64,000 nucleotides of DNA from positions 1 through 64,000 of the forward strand of contig CAIWAO010000067.1 in the NCBI GenBank assembly GCA_903910745.1, in the 5' to 3' direction. Below, piece after piece: positions 9,463 through 19,039 of the stretch; the stretch's first letter is position 1, and every line of letters begins with the position of its first letter. Made by a program: the position numbers and the translations under genes. The notes beneath the pieces were generated by a model, which was given only the letters and a program-made list of their open reading frames with translations, made no database searches and had not been told where the DNA came from. This DNA is from an uncultured Burkholderiales bacterium. GTDB lineage: Bacteria > Pseudomonadota > Gammaproteobacteria > Burkholderiales > Burkholderiaceae_C.

Positions 9463-12369
9463 ATGAGTAAGACTTTGGTTATTGCCGAAAAGCCATCCGT
9501 AGCTCAAGACATTGTTAAAGCACTAACGCCGCTTGCGGGTAAGTTTGAGAAGCATGATGATCACTTTGAAAACGACCAGTATTTGATCACCAGCGCGGTG
9601 GGTCATTTGCTTGAAATTCAAGCTCCAGAGGAGTTTGAGGTCAAAAGAGGCAAATGGAGTTTCGCAAATTTGCCTGTGATTCCGCCCTATTTTGAACTAA
9701 AACCTGTTGAGAGAACCAAGCCGCGATTAAATGCTGTGGTGAAGCTTGCAAAAAGAAAAGACGTAACAGACTTGGTAAATGCTTGTGATGCAGGACGAGA
9801 GGGTGAGTTGATCTTTCGTTTGATCGAGCAATTTGCGGGGGGTAAGAAGCCATTAGAAAAGCCAGTGAAGCGGCTTTGGCTTCAAAGCATGACGCCCCAG
9901 GCGATAAGAGACGGATTTGAAAAACTTCGAACAAATAAACAAATGCAAGGGCTCGCGGATGCGGCTCGCTGTCGATCTGAGGCCGATTGGTTGGTTGGTA
10001 TCAACGGTACTCGAGCCTTTACTGCTTTTAATTCTAGAGACGGAGGCTTTTTCCTAACAACGGTTGGACGGGTTCAAACACCAACACTGAGCGTTGTAGT
10101 TGAGCGCGAGGAGTTGATTCGAAAATTTATTAGTCGGGACTACTGGGAGATACATGCGAGCTTTAAGGCCCAAGCGGGGAGTTACTCGGGCAAGTGGTTT
10201 GAACCTAATCACAAAAAAAATGATGACGACTCAGAAAAGAAGGCTGACCGTGTTTGGAGTGAAAAAGAAGCTTTAGACATAGCCAATCACCTCAAAGGCA
10301 AAACCGCTATCGTCACCGAAGAAAGTTCCCCCTCAAACAAAGGGAGTCCAGGACTTTTTGATCTTACTTCTCTACAAAGAGAGGCAAATAGCAGATTTGG
10401 GTTTTCCGCAAAAACCACCCTTGCGCTTGCACAAAGTTTGTATGAGCGGCATAAAGCTTTAACTTATCCAAGAACCGACTCAAGGCATTTACCAGAGGAC
10501 TATTTACCTACAGTTCACTCTACTTTTGAGATGATTGCGAATAGCTCCATGAAGCACTTAGCTCCATTTGCAAAAATTGCAATTGATAAAAAATATATAA
10601 AACCCAGCAAGAAGGTTTTTGATAACGCGAAAGTTAGCGATCACTTTGCCATTATTCCAACAGTTGAAGCACCGAGTGGATTATCTGAAGCTGAGCAAAA
10701 GCTATACGATCTTGTTGTGCGTCGTTTTCTTGGTGTTTTCTATCCACCTGCAGAGTTTTTAATCACAACCCGCATCAGCAAAGTAGAGCACGCTGGGCTT
10801 ACGCATCATTTCAAAACCGAAGGCAAGATCTTGGTTAATCCAGGATGGCAAGCAATTTTTGGTAAGGAAGCACAAGATGAGGACGACAAGGAGGCGGGAC
10901 TTGTCGTGCTTCAAATTGGTGAAAAGCCATTGGTAGAAAGTGCTGATCCCAAGGCTCTAAAAACCAGACCCCCAGCTAGATATACTGAGGCCACACTCCT
11001 TGGGGCTATGGAGGGTGCAGGCAAACTCGTAGAGGACGAGGATCTTCGAGAGGCCATGATGGAAAAGGGTCTGGGAACACCTGCCACCCGTGCCGCGATC
11101 ATTGAAGGCTTGCTCAATGAAAAATACATCATCCGCGATCTCAGAGAGCTGATTCCTACTGCTAAGGCCTTTCAATTGATGACCTTGCTACGAGGGCTTG
11201 GAGTTGAAGAATTGTCTCATCCAGCTTTAACCGGAGAATGGGAGCATAAATTAGCGCTCATCGAGCAAGGTAAACTGTCTCGCGAAAATTTCATGAAAGA
11301 AATTGCTGAGATGACTCAGCATATGGTCAAAAAAGCAAAAGAATATGACAGAGACACCATACCGGGAGACTATTCAACCCTAAGCACGCCCTGCCCGAAT
11401 TGTGGCGGAGTTGTAAAAGAAAATTACCGCAGATACAGTTGCTGCGGAAACACCGGTGATGCTGAGGGTTGCGGTTTTTCTTTTGGAAAAACACCTGGAG
11501 GTCGTACCTTCGAACAAGACGAGGTTGAGCAATTTATTCTTAACAAGAAAATCGGACCATTAGAAGGTTTTAGATCTAAAGCAGGTTGGCCTTTTACTGC
11601 AGAAATTGCACTCAAATTCAATGAAGAGGAAAAAAACTGGAAGTTAGAGTTTGATTTTGGAGAGGATAAGAACGCAGAGACTGGCGAGATTGTTACCTTT
11701 GATGCGGCAACAACTCTTGGCGCTTGCCCTAAATGCAAGGCCCCTGTATTCGAAAGGGGCAGTAACTATGTTTGTTCAAAAAGCGTTCCCACTCTTGAGC
11801 AACCGACACCAAGTTGCGACTTTAAAACTGGCAAAATCGTTCTTCAACAACCCATCGAGATAGAGCAGATCCAAAAGCTTTTGAATACTGGCAAAACAGA
11901 TCTTCTCGATAAATTTGTTTCAATGCGCACAAGGAGGCCTTTTAAAGCCTACCTTAGCTGGGACGAAGAAGCGGGCAAAGTCAACTTTGCCTTTGAACCA
12001 AGAAATAGTAAATATCCACCACGTAAAACCGCCCCTGCAAAAACTGCTAAAGGCACCCCAACCAAAAAAACCACAATGAAAACAGCAAAAACTCCAAAAA
12101 CCTCAGCAACTCCTCGTAAACAAAGTACAACGGCACCAAGCACCAAACCAAACGAAGCATTGGCAGCTGTCATTGGACCTGAAGCTGTGGCCAGAACTCA
12201 AATCATAAAGAAATTGTGGGATTACATCAAAGAACATAATCTTCAAGATCCGACAAACAAGAGAAACATTTTGGCAGACGCCAAACTAAAAGTGGTTTTT
12301 GGTAAAGATTCTGTGACGATGTTCGAACTTGCCGGTATTGTGGGTAAAAATTTAGTACCTATTGCGTAA
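9463..12369 (+). CDS. topB: DNA topoisomerase III (type IA) with C-terminal Zn ribbons, basic linker and SWIB domain
   Basis: MSKTLVIAEKPSVAQDIVKAL Toprim; TYPRTDSRHLP active site; CPNCGG and CPKCKAP ribbons; K/T/P-rich 12022-12150; C-terminal TQIIKKLWDYIKEHNLQDPTNKRNILADAKLKVVFGKDSVTMFEL = SWIB. Confidence 0.95.
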   Translation: MSKTLVIAEKPSVAQDIVKALTPLAGKFEKHDDHFENDQYLITSAVGHLLEIQAPEEFEVKRGKWSFANLPVIPPYFELKPVERTKPRLNAVVKLAKRKDVTDLVNACDAGREGELIFRLIEQFAGGKKPLEKPVKRLWLQSMTPQAIRDGFEKLRTNKQMQGLADAARCRSEADWLVGINGTRAFTAFNSRDGGFFLTTVGRVQTPTLSVVVEREELIRKFISRDYWEIHASFKAQAGSYSGKWFEPNHKKNDDDSEKKADRVWSEKEALDIANHLKGKTAIVTEESSPSNKGSPGLFDLTSLQREANSRFGFSAKTTLALAQSLYERHKALTYPRTDSRHLPEDYLPTVHSTFEMIANSSMKHLAPFAKIAIDKKYIKPSKKVFDNAKVSDHFAIIPTVEAPSGLSEAEQKLYDLVVRRFLGVFYPPAEFLITTRISKVEHAGLTHHFKTEGKILVNPGWQAIFGKEAQDEDDKEAGLVVLQIGEKPLVESADPKALKTRPPARYTEATLLGAMEGAGKLVEDEDLREAMMEKGLGTPATRAAIIEGLLNEKYIIRDLRELIPTAKAFQLMTLLRGLGVEELSHPALTGEWEHKLALIEQGKLSRENFMKEIAEMTQHMVKKAKEYDRDTIPGDYSTLSTPCPNCGGVVKENYRRYSCCGNTGDAEGCGFSFGKTPGGRTFEQDEVEQFILNKKIGPLEGFRSKAGWPFTAEIALKFNEEEKNWKLEFDFGEDKNAETGEIVTFDAATTLGACPKCKAPVFERGSNYVCSKSVPTLEQPTPSCDFKTGKIVLQQPIEIEQIQKLLNTGKTDLLDKFVSMRTRRPFKAYLSWDEEAGKVNFAFEPRNSKYPPRKTAPAKTAKGTPTKKTTMKTAKTPKTSATPRKQSTTAPSTKPNEALAAVIGPEAVARTQIIKKLWDYIKEHNLQDPTNKRNILADAKLKVVFGKDSVTMFELAGIVGKNLVPIA
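12022..12150 (+). other. Histone-H1-like K/T/P/A-rich linker encoded within topB
   Basis: RKTAPAKTAKGTPTKKTTMKTAKTPKTSATPRKQSTTAPSTKP. Confidence 0.85.
12151..12366 (+). other. SWIB/MDM2 domain fused at the C-terminus of TopB
   Basis: NEALAAVIGPEAVARTQIIKKLWDYIKEHNLQDPTNKRNILADAKLKVVFGKDSVTMFELAGIVGKNLVPIA. Confidence 0.88.
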
Positions 12370-12428
12370 AAATTTCAGTAGTTTAAGTTTGCCATTCTGA
12401 CGCATACAATTGCAGGTTTGCTTGAAGA

Positions 12429-12469
12429 GGTGAATAGGATGCTTGAAATCTTGTTCACCCTTTTGTTTT
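12429..12469 (+). terminator. Possible rho-independent terminator after topB
   Basis: GGTGAA...TTCACC followed by CTTTTGTTTTT; only a 6-bp stem with a large loop. Confidence 0.35.
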
Positions 12470-12505
12470 TAAATACGGGCTCAGTTGCCCATTTAGGAGT
12501 TCGAT

Positions 12506-12841
12506 GTGTTGATTTCTTCTGCTTATGCCCAAACTGCCCCTGCTGCAACCCCAGCAGGAAATGATTTAAGCTCTTCTTTGATGAGCATGTTGCCTCTTTT
12601 ATTAATGTTTGCTGTGTTGTATTTTGTGATGATTCGTCCACAAATGAAGCGACAAAAAGAGCACAAAACCATGCTTGAGTCTCTTGCAAAGGGAGACGAA
12701 GTAGCAACATCCGGCGGTCTTTTAGGCAAAGTAACTTTACTTGGGGAACAACAAATTGGTCTAGAAATTGCCTCTGGAGTTGTGGTTCATTTACAAAGAA
12801 GCGCCGTGGTACAAGTATTACCCAAAGGCTCTTTAAAATAG
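12506..12841 (+). CDS. yajC: Preprotein translocase subunit YajC
   Basis: LLLMFAVLYFVMIRPQMKRQKEHKTMLESLAKGDEVATSGGLLGKV; upstream of secDF. Confidence 0.97.
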   Translation: MLISSAYAQTAPAATPAGNDLSSSLMSMLPLLLMFAVLYFVMIRPQMKRQKEHKTMLESLAKGDEVATSGGLLGKVTLLGEQQIGLEIASGVVVHLQRSAVVQVLPKGSLK

Positions 12842-12852
12842 AGATTTGAAAT

Positions 12853-12883
12853 GTCCGATTCAAAACTTGTTTTTGACTCGGAC
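12853..12883 (+). terminator. Strong hairpin between yajC and secD (attenuator/terminator/processing site)
   Basis: GTCCGA-T-TCAAAA-cttgt-TTTTGA-C-TCGGAC; 12 paired bases with one internal mismatch. Confidence 0.45.
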
Positions 12884-13038
12884 GTTTATTGCTAAACGGA
12901 TCTGTTGATTGAATTCATTTGATCATTTCAAGCTATCTCTTAAGGTCTGGTCAGCTTTAGCCTGTTACCTGATAAATACTTCTGCTCAGTCACGCTTTAC
13001 CGAATATTTAAAAGCCCCCCATATTACAAATTAAAGAT

Positions 13039-14958
13039 ATGAACCGTTATCCCATTTGGAAATACATAGTCATTGTTGTCGCCCTTTTAGTGGGAGCTCT
13101 TTATACATTACCGAACTTTTTTGGTGAGGCCCCGGCGGTTCAAATTTCTGCAGCAAAGAGTATTTTCACCGTAGACTCCTCAGTCCAGTCAAAAGTTAAA
13201 GAGGCTCTTGAGAAAGCCTCCCTGACACCAACAAGTATGAACTTGGATGCTGGTCGTTCATTAAAAGTTGGCTTTGATAATACAGAAAACCAATTAAAGG
13301 CAAAAGAGCTCATTCAAAAAACACTAAACGCTAATGTCGACAACCCCTCTTACATTGTCGCCTTGAACCTAATCCCAAGATCTCCCACTTGGATCTCAAA
13401 TTTACATGCAGATCCAATGTATTTAGGTCTTGATTTGAGGGGTGGTGTGCACTTCATGTTGCAAGTCGATATGCAGGCCGCACTAACGAAAAGAGCAGAA
13501 TCTTTAGCTGGGGATATTCGAGGTCAATTGAGAGAGAAAAATATTAGACACAGTGGAATATCCCGCGATGGTCAAATCATTGAAATTTTATTTAAGGACA
13601 AAGCAACCGCAGATGAAGCCTCTCGTACTATTAAAGATCAATTTTTAGAATTACAAAGCACACAAGAACCATCTAACGGTGAAATCAAACTTCGAGCAAC
13701 GCTCTTACCGCAAGCCGCTAAGAAGATACAAGAGCAAGCTTTAAAACAAAACATTACAACACTTCACAACAGGATCAATGAGCTTGGTGTATCTGAGCCT
13801 GTTATTCAACAACAAGGGCTTGACCGCATTGTGGTTCAATTACCCGGCGTACAAGATACCGCAAAGGCCAAAGATATTCTTGGAAGAACAGCCACTCTTG
13901 AGGTGCGCTTAGTAGATGAAAGCGCTGAGGCAAGGAGCGCTGAAACAAATAACGGGCTGGTGCCTTTTGGTAGTGAGCGCTTTCCAGACAGAAACGGCTT
14001 GGCCGTTGTAGTAAAAAAACAAGTCATATTGACAGGTGAAAATTTAACTGATGCGCAACCAGGTTTTGATAACCAAACACAAGAAGCTGCAGTTCACCTC
14101 ACGCTAGATGCTAAGGGCGCAAGAGTCTTTAGAGACATTACCCGTGAAAACGTAGGCAAACGAATGGCTATTTTGTTATTCGAAAAAGGAAAGGGTGAAG
14201 TTGTCACAGCCCCAGTTATTCGCACAGAGATAGGCGGTGGACGAGTTCAAATAACTGGTCATATGAACACAGTAGAGGCCAACGATACCGCTCTTTTACT
14301 TAGAGCTGGCTCTCTTGCTGCACCTATGGAGATTATTGAAGAGAGAACCATTGGACCTAGCCTTGGCGCAGAAAATATTGCAAAAGGTTTTGACAGCGTA
14401 ACTTGGGGGTTTGTCGCAGTAGCCACATTTATGTGTATTTACTACCTATTATTTGGAATTTTCTCTAGTATTGCGCTCGCTGTTAACTTAATGTTGCTTG
14501 TTGCTATTTTGTCTATGCTACAGGCAACATTGACTCTTCCAGGTATGGCAGCAATGGCTTTAGTCTTGGGAATGGCTATTGATGCAAACGTTTTAATTAA
14601 TGAAAGAGTCAGAGAAGAACTTCGAAATGGGGCAGCACCACAAACGGCCATTCTTAATGGGTATGAGAGAGCTTGGTCTACGATCTTGGACTCAAACGTT
14701 ACGACTTTGATTGCGGGTTTATCACTTCTTGCATTTGGCTCTGGGCCTGTACGCGGCTTTGCCGTAGTGCACTGCTTGGGTATATTGACTAGTATGTTCT
14801 CCGCGGTCTTCTTCTCTAGAGGCTTAGTTAACCTTTGGTATGGTCAAAAACAAAGATTGCAAACCGTTTCAATTGGTACGGTATGGCGCCCGAGTGGGTC
14901 AGATACCAATGCACTAACATCAAACGAAAAATCGACCCCGTCAACAAATAAGAAATAA
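13039..14958 (+). CDS. secD: Protein translocase subunit SecD
   Basis: MNRYPIWKYIVIVVALLVGALYTLPNFFGEAPAVQIS; LGLDLRGGVHFMLQVD; GMAIDANVLINERVREE. Confidence 0.99.
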   Translation: MNRYPIWKYIVIVVALLVGALYTLPNFFGEAPAVQISAAKSIFTVDSSVQSKVKEALEKASLTPTSMNLDAGRSLKVGFDNTENQLKAKELIQKTLNANVDNPSYIVALNLIPRSPTWISNLHADPMYLGLDLRGGVHFMLQVDMQAALTKRAESLAGDIRGQLREKNIRHSGISRDGQIIEILFKDKATADEASRTIKDQFLELQSTQEPSNGEIKLRATLLPQAAKKIQEQALKQNITTLHNRINELGVSEPVIQQQGLDRIVVQLPGVQDTAKAKDILGRTATLEVRLVDESAEARSAETNNGLVPFGSERFPDRNGLAVVVKKQVILTGENLTDAQPGFDNQTQEAAVHLTLDAKGARVFRDITRENVGKRMAILLFEKGKGEVVTAPVIRTEIGGGRVQITGHMNTVEANDTALLLRAGSLAAPMEIIEERTIGPSLGAENIAKGFDSVTWGFVAVATFMCIYYLLFGIFSSIALAVNLMLLVAILSMLQATLTLPGMAAMALVLGMAIDANVLINERVREELRNGAAPQTAILNGYERAWSTILDSNVTTLIAGLSLLAFGSGPVRGFAVVHCLGILTSMFSAVFFSRGLVNLWYGQKQRLQTVSIGTVWRPSGSDTNALTSNEKSTPSTNKK

Positions 14959-14971
14959 TCGAGAAAGCATC

Positions 14972-15928
14972 ATGGAATTTTTTAAGATTCGCCGAGATAT
15001 CCCCTTTATGCGGCATGCGCTTGCGTTCAACGCAGTTTCATTCATAACTTTTTTAGCCGCTATTTTCTTTCTTTTTAGCAAAGGCTTGCACCTCTCTGTT
15101 GAGTTTACAGGAGGTACTTTAGTAGAGGTTAATTTTGCGCAAAGTGTCAATTTAGATGATTTACGTAACAAAATCAACACACTTGGTTACAACGACTTAC
15201 AAATTCAAAACTTCGGCTCTACTCGCGATATTTTGATCCGTATGCCAGTTATTAAAGGTGTGGCTTCGAGTGAGCAAAGCACCAAAGTAATGGAATTACT
15301 TAAAGAAGCGGATGCGAGTGCCGTACTGAGGAGAAGTGAATTCGTCGGGCCACAAGTCGGAGATGAGCTTGCTGTGGACGGGTTAAAAGCATTAGTTTGC
15401 GTTATTGTAGGAATAATGATTTATTTGGCAATTCGCTTTGAGTGGAAATATGCTGTTGCAGGTATCATTGCGAACCTTCATGACGTGATCATTATTTTGG
15501 GCTTTTTTGCAGCATTTCAGTGGGAGTTTTCTTTGCCCGTATTAGCTGCAGTTCTTGCAGTACTTGGTTATTCAGTTAATGAGTCAGTAGTTATATTTGA
15601 TCGTATTAGAGAGAACTTTAAAAGGCTACGAAAGCTTCAAACTGTTGCGATTATCGACAACGCTATTACTTCGACTATGAGTAGAACCATCATCACTCAC
15701 GGATGTACACAGTTAATGGTTTTATCAATGTTACTTTTTGGTGGGGAGACGCTTCATTATTTTGCACTAGCGTTAACTATTGGTATTTTGTTTGGTATTT
15801 ATTCTTCTGTCTTCGTTGCTGCGGCTTTGGCGATGTGGCTAGGCATCAAAAGAGAAGATTTAATTAAAAACAATTCCTCGGGTGGTGATCTGGATCCTAA
15901 TGACCCTAACTCAGGAGCGGTAGTCTAA
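14972..15928 (+). CDS. secF: Protein translocase subunit SecF
   Basis: MEFFKIRRDIPFMRHAL; LSVEFTGGTLVEV; GYSVNESVVIFDRIREN. Confidence 0.99.
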   Translation: MEFFKIRRDIPFMRHALAFNAVSFITFLAAIFFLFSKGLHLSVEFTGGTLVEVNFAQSVNLDDLRNKINTLGYNDLQIQNFGSTRDILIRMPVIKGVASSEQSTKVMELLKEADASAVLRRSEFVGPQVGDELAVDGLKALVCVIVGIMIYLAIRFEWKYAVAGIIANLHDVIIILGFFAAFQWEFSLPVLAAVLAVLGYSVNESVVIFDRIRENFKRLRKLQTVAIIDNAITSTMSRTIITHGCTQLMVLSMLLFGGETLHYFALALTIGILFGIYSSVFVAAALAMWLGIKREDLIKNNSSGGDLDPNDPNSGAVV

Positions 15929-15999
15929 TCATCTAATTAAGAATTGTGATTATGGAGGTTAAACTTCCCTAACCCAATCACTAATCTGTACTAATCAGA

Positions 16000-16515
16000 T
16001 TAATGTGAAACTCTATCATCATCGTCACAGAGTTCATCCAGTATGAGGACGTCTGGCTCTATTCCGAAACTCCAGTAAACCATCAAAATAATAATCTTAA
16101 AGTCATCTAAGGCAATCTCCTCAACGGGGGATGCCATGGCTCTATCTAAAACGATTTCTCGCATTGCACAAGGCATCACGCCCGCATTCTCTAAAAACTT
16201 CAAAAACCCAACGCACTCTACGCCCAGTCGATAGAGTTCATTTTGCGAGTAAACACGAAGACTGTCTGGCGATGGATCGATTGACAGGGGTTGTGGTTGT
16301 CCAGAGAGTGATGTATTTAAATTAGATTTTGGAGCAATATCTATAAAGTCAGCGCTTTTTGATGCTGCATCTAGGCCTTCTAGCCAATGCAGTGCTTGCT
16401 CAATTTCATCGCCCTCGAATCCGGCGGCGGTTAATCGTCGCCCCAGAAGAGGTAGCTCTGGACAAGCATCAGCCTCCCAGTAATGTTCGTAGACAAAAAC
16501 AAGAACATCAAACAT
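16000..16515 (-). CDS. smg: DUF494 family protein Smg
   Basis: MFDVLVFVYEHYWEADACPELPLLGRRLTAAGFE...EIALDDFKIIILMVYW. Confidence 0.93.
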   Translation of the reverse strand: MFDVLVFVYEHYWEADACPELPLLGRRLTAAGFEGDEIEQALHWLEGLDAASKSADFIDIAPKSNLNTSLSGQPQPLSIDPSPDSLRVYSQNELYRLGVECVGFLKFLENAGVMPCAMREIVLDRAMASPVEEIALDDFKIIILMVYWSFGIEPDVLILDELCDDDDRVSH

Positions 16516-16711
16516 ATGAATCCACTATACCTGGATTTTTGCTATTTTTCAACCGAACCTAAAAAAATTTAATTTAATGCTTTTTTATTTAGTTCCTATG
16601 TCCATTTTTAAATGATGAAAAATTAATCTGTTTTAGAACATTTCCTCAAAATGAATTGAACTATTCTCAAGCTCCTATGACACAATTTGTTAAATAGACG
16701 AAAATACACCT

Positions 16712-17221
16712 ATGGCTTTATTGAACATTCTTTGCTACCCAGACCCCCGTTTGTATACCATTGCTCGATCTGTTGCTGAAGTAACGCCTGAGATTATTAC
16801 TTTGATTGATGACATGATTGAGACGATGTATGACTCCAACGGCATTGGTTTGGCAGCCACTCAAGTCGATGTACATCAGCGAATCATTGTTATCGATGTC
16901 TCTGACAACAGGGAGTCCCCCATCGTTTTAATAAACCCTGAAATTGTTTGGGCACATCCTGATCGAGTAAAGGGGGATGAGGGTTGTTTGTCTGTCCCAA
17001 ATACATATGATTCAATTGAACGTGCCTTAGAGATAAAGGTCGCCGCAATGGATAAAACGGGTCAGACTAGAGAGATCCATGCGAAAGAGTTATTGGCAGT
17101 ATGCGTACAACATGAAATGGATCACTTGGAGGGAAAGGTTTTCGTAGATTATTTGTCAACATTAAAGCGCAATAGAATCAAAACGAAAATGTTAAAACTA
17201 CAACGTGAACAAAGCCGTTGA
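16712..17221 (+). CDS. def: Peptide deformylase
   Basis: GIGLAATQVDVHQRI; EGCLSVP; CVQHEMDHLEGKVFVDYLS. Confidence 0.98.
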   Translation: MALLNILCYPDPRLYTIARSVAEVTPEIITLIDDMIETMYDSNGIGLAATQVDVHQRIIVIDVSDNRESPIVLINPEIVWAHPDRVKGDEGCLSVPNTYDSIERALEIKVAAMDKTGQTREIHAKELLAVCVQHEMDHLEGKVFVDYLSTLKRNRIKTKMLKLQREQSR

Positions 17222-18267
17222 GCGCCGCAATACCCCCACAATCTCTCCCCTCAGCGGATGAGTTACTTCCTTTGAGGGTAATATTTGCAGGTACGCCTGA
17301 ATTTGCTCTAAAGGCACTTGAACTTTTACACAGCTCAGAGCCTCGCCGTGCAATAGTTGTTGGCGTTCTTTCTCAGCCCGATCGTCCAGCGGGCAGAGGG
17401 ATGAAGTTACAAGCATCGGTCGTCAAACAATTCGCAATCGATAGCCAAATTCCTTGCTCTCAACCCAGGAGCCTTCGCTTAGACGGTAAATACCCAGAAG
17501 ATGCGCTTGCGGCTCAAAAATTCATAAAAGATTTACAGCCAGACGTGATCATCGTTGCGGCTTATGGTCTCATACTTCCCAATTGGGTTCTTCAAAGCGC
17601 ACCCCTAGGTTGTTTGAATATCCACGCCTCGCTTTTACCCCGTTGGCGCGGCGCAGCCCCTATTCATAGAGCTATAGAGGCAGGAGATTTAAAGACCGGT
17701 ATTTGTATTATGCAAATGGATCAGGGTTTAGATACTGGTCCCATATTAATGTCGCAAGAATTAAAAATTGAGCCATTTGAGACGACGGCTTCAATGCATG
17801 ACAAACTTGCAACAAGCGGTGCGTTGTTACTTTTAGAAACACTGGCCCATATCAGCAGCTTAAAACCAATAGCCCAATCAAGTGAAGGGATCACTTATGC
17901 ACACAAAATTGAAAAAGCTGAAACTTGGATCGATTGGTCGAAAAGCTCAAAACAAATTGAGAGAAAGTTAAGGGCTTTTACACCCACACCAGGACTTCAA
18001 TCCTCTTTGAACGGGGAAACGCTTAAGATTTGGTCTGCAATTAGTTTAAACGATCTCATAACGCAAGGCACTGAGCAAAAGTCGCGACCTGGTTCAATCG
18101 TAAAAATTTCATCAAACTCAATAGATGTTCTAACCGGAGATGGTCTTTTGCGTATTACGGAGTTGCAAAAAGCCGGCGCCAAGCGCTTAGCGGTATCTTC
18201 TTTCATCCAAGGGTCTCCGATTCCTCAAGGCTCTTATTTTGAATCTGGCCCTAGGCAATTTTCTTAA
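17218..18267 (+). CDS. fmt: Methionyl-tRNA formyltransferase
   Basis: LRVIFAGTPEFALKALELL; LNIHASLLPRWRGAAPIHRAI; overlaps def stop (TTG start, alternative downstream TTG possible). Confidence 0.97.
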   Translation: MSAAIPPQSLPSADELLPLRVIFAGTPEFALKALELLHSSEPRRAIVVGVLSQPDRPAGRGMKLQASVVKQFAIDSQIPCSQPRSLRLDGKYPEDALAAQKFIKDLQPDVIIVAAYGLILPNWVLQSAPLGCLNIHASLLPRWRGAAPIHRAIEAGDLKTGICIMQMDQGLDTGPILMSQELKIEPFETTASMHDKLATSGALLLLETLAHISSLKPIAQSSEGITYAHKIEKAETWIDWSKSSKQIERKLRAFTPTPGLQSSLNGETLKIWSAISLNDLITQGTEQKSRPGSIVKISSNSIDVLTGDGLLRITELQKAGAKRLAVSSFIQGSPIPQGSYFESGPRQFS

Positions 18268-18289
18268 GGCTAATGGCTCAAAGTAATCC

Positions 18290-19039
18290 ATGTTTTTCAT
18301 AAAAGAAAACTATTCTCACCCAGCATTCAAGGTGGGCATGAGAGATATCAGCAGTGCCGCTCCAGGTGTAGCGGCTTGGGGCATGATGATTGGTGTAAGT
18401 ATGATTCAATCGGGTATGAGTGTGGTTGATTCAGTTGCGATGACTCTACTTGTCTTCGCAGGAAGCTCTCAACTTGCTGCAATTCCCTTGATCGTTGTAG
18501 GTGCGCCTCTTTGGGTGATTTGGGCAACTGCCTTTTGTGTCAACTTGCGTTTTGTAGTGTTCAGCGCCCATTTGCGAGGGTATATGATGAATTGGCCCAG
18601 ATGGCAAAGACTATGCGCAGCCTACTTGACGGCAGATTTATCTTATGTCCAGTTTGTCAGACGGTTTCAAATCCCTTCCACGGAACCAGAGGGGCAACGA
18701 GTTGAGCAGGCTTATTTGGCAGGAAACTGCTTTGTCAACTGGTCAAGTTGGATGATGGCTAGCCTGTTTGGAATAGCATTAGCTCACTACATACCGATTC
18801 AATGGGGACTTGGGTTTGCAGGTGTTTTAGCTCTTATTGGAGTCACCTGCTCGTTAGCCAACTCTTTGCTCAAGGTCATCTCCTGCGTTTCAGGAGGGTG
18901 TGTTGCAATTATTTATTTTTTACTCCCCTTAAAGCTAAATATACTTTTAGCAATAATCTGTTCGGTATGTACTTGCCTTTTACTCGAGGAGATTTACAGC
19001 CGCAATAATAAATCGCGTGAGGGCGCGTCCAATGACTGA
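18290..19039 (+). CDS. azlC: AzlC family branched-chain amino acid exporter large subunit
   Basis: AAPGVAAWGMMIGVSMIQSGMSVVDSVAMTLLVFAGSSQLAAIPLI; NLRFVVFSAHL. Confidence 0.88.
   Translation: MFFIKENYSHPAFKVGMRDISSAAPGVAAWGMMIGVSMIQSGMSVVDSVAMTLLVFAGSSQLAAIPLIVVGAPLWVIWATAFCVNLRFVVFSAHLRGYMMNWPRWQRLCAAYLTADLSYVQFVRRFQIPSTEPEGQRVEQAYLAGNCFVNWSSWMMASLFGIALAHYIPIQWGLGFAGVLALIGVTCSLANSLLKVISCVSGGCVAIIYFLLPLKLNILLAIICSVCTCLLLEEIYSRNNKSREGASND

Noticed and set aside
12375-12863. 162-aa minus-strand ORF
   Set aside because: Antisense shadow covering the clear yajC gene; no recognisable family.
15982-16002. TAATCTG-tactaat-CAGATTA hairpin between secF and smg
   Set aside because: Only a 7-bp AT-rich stem overlapping the smg stop codon and no T tract; too weak to call a terminator.
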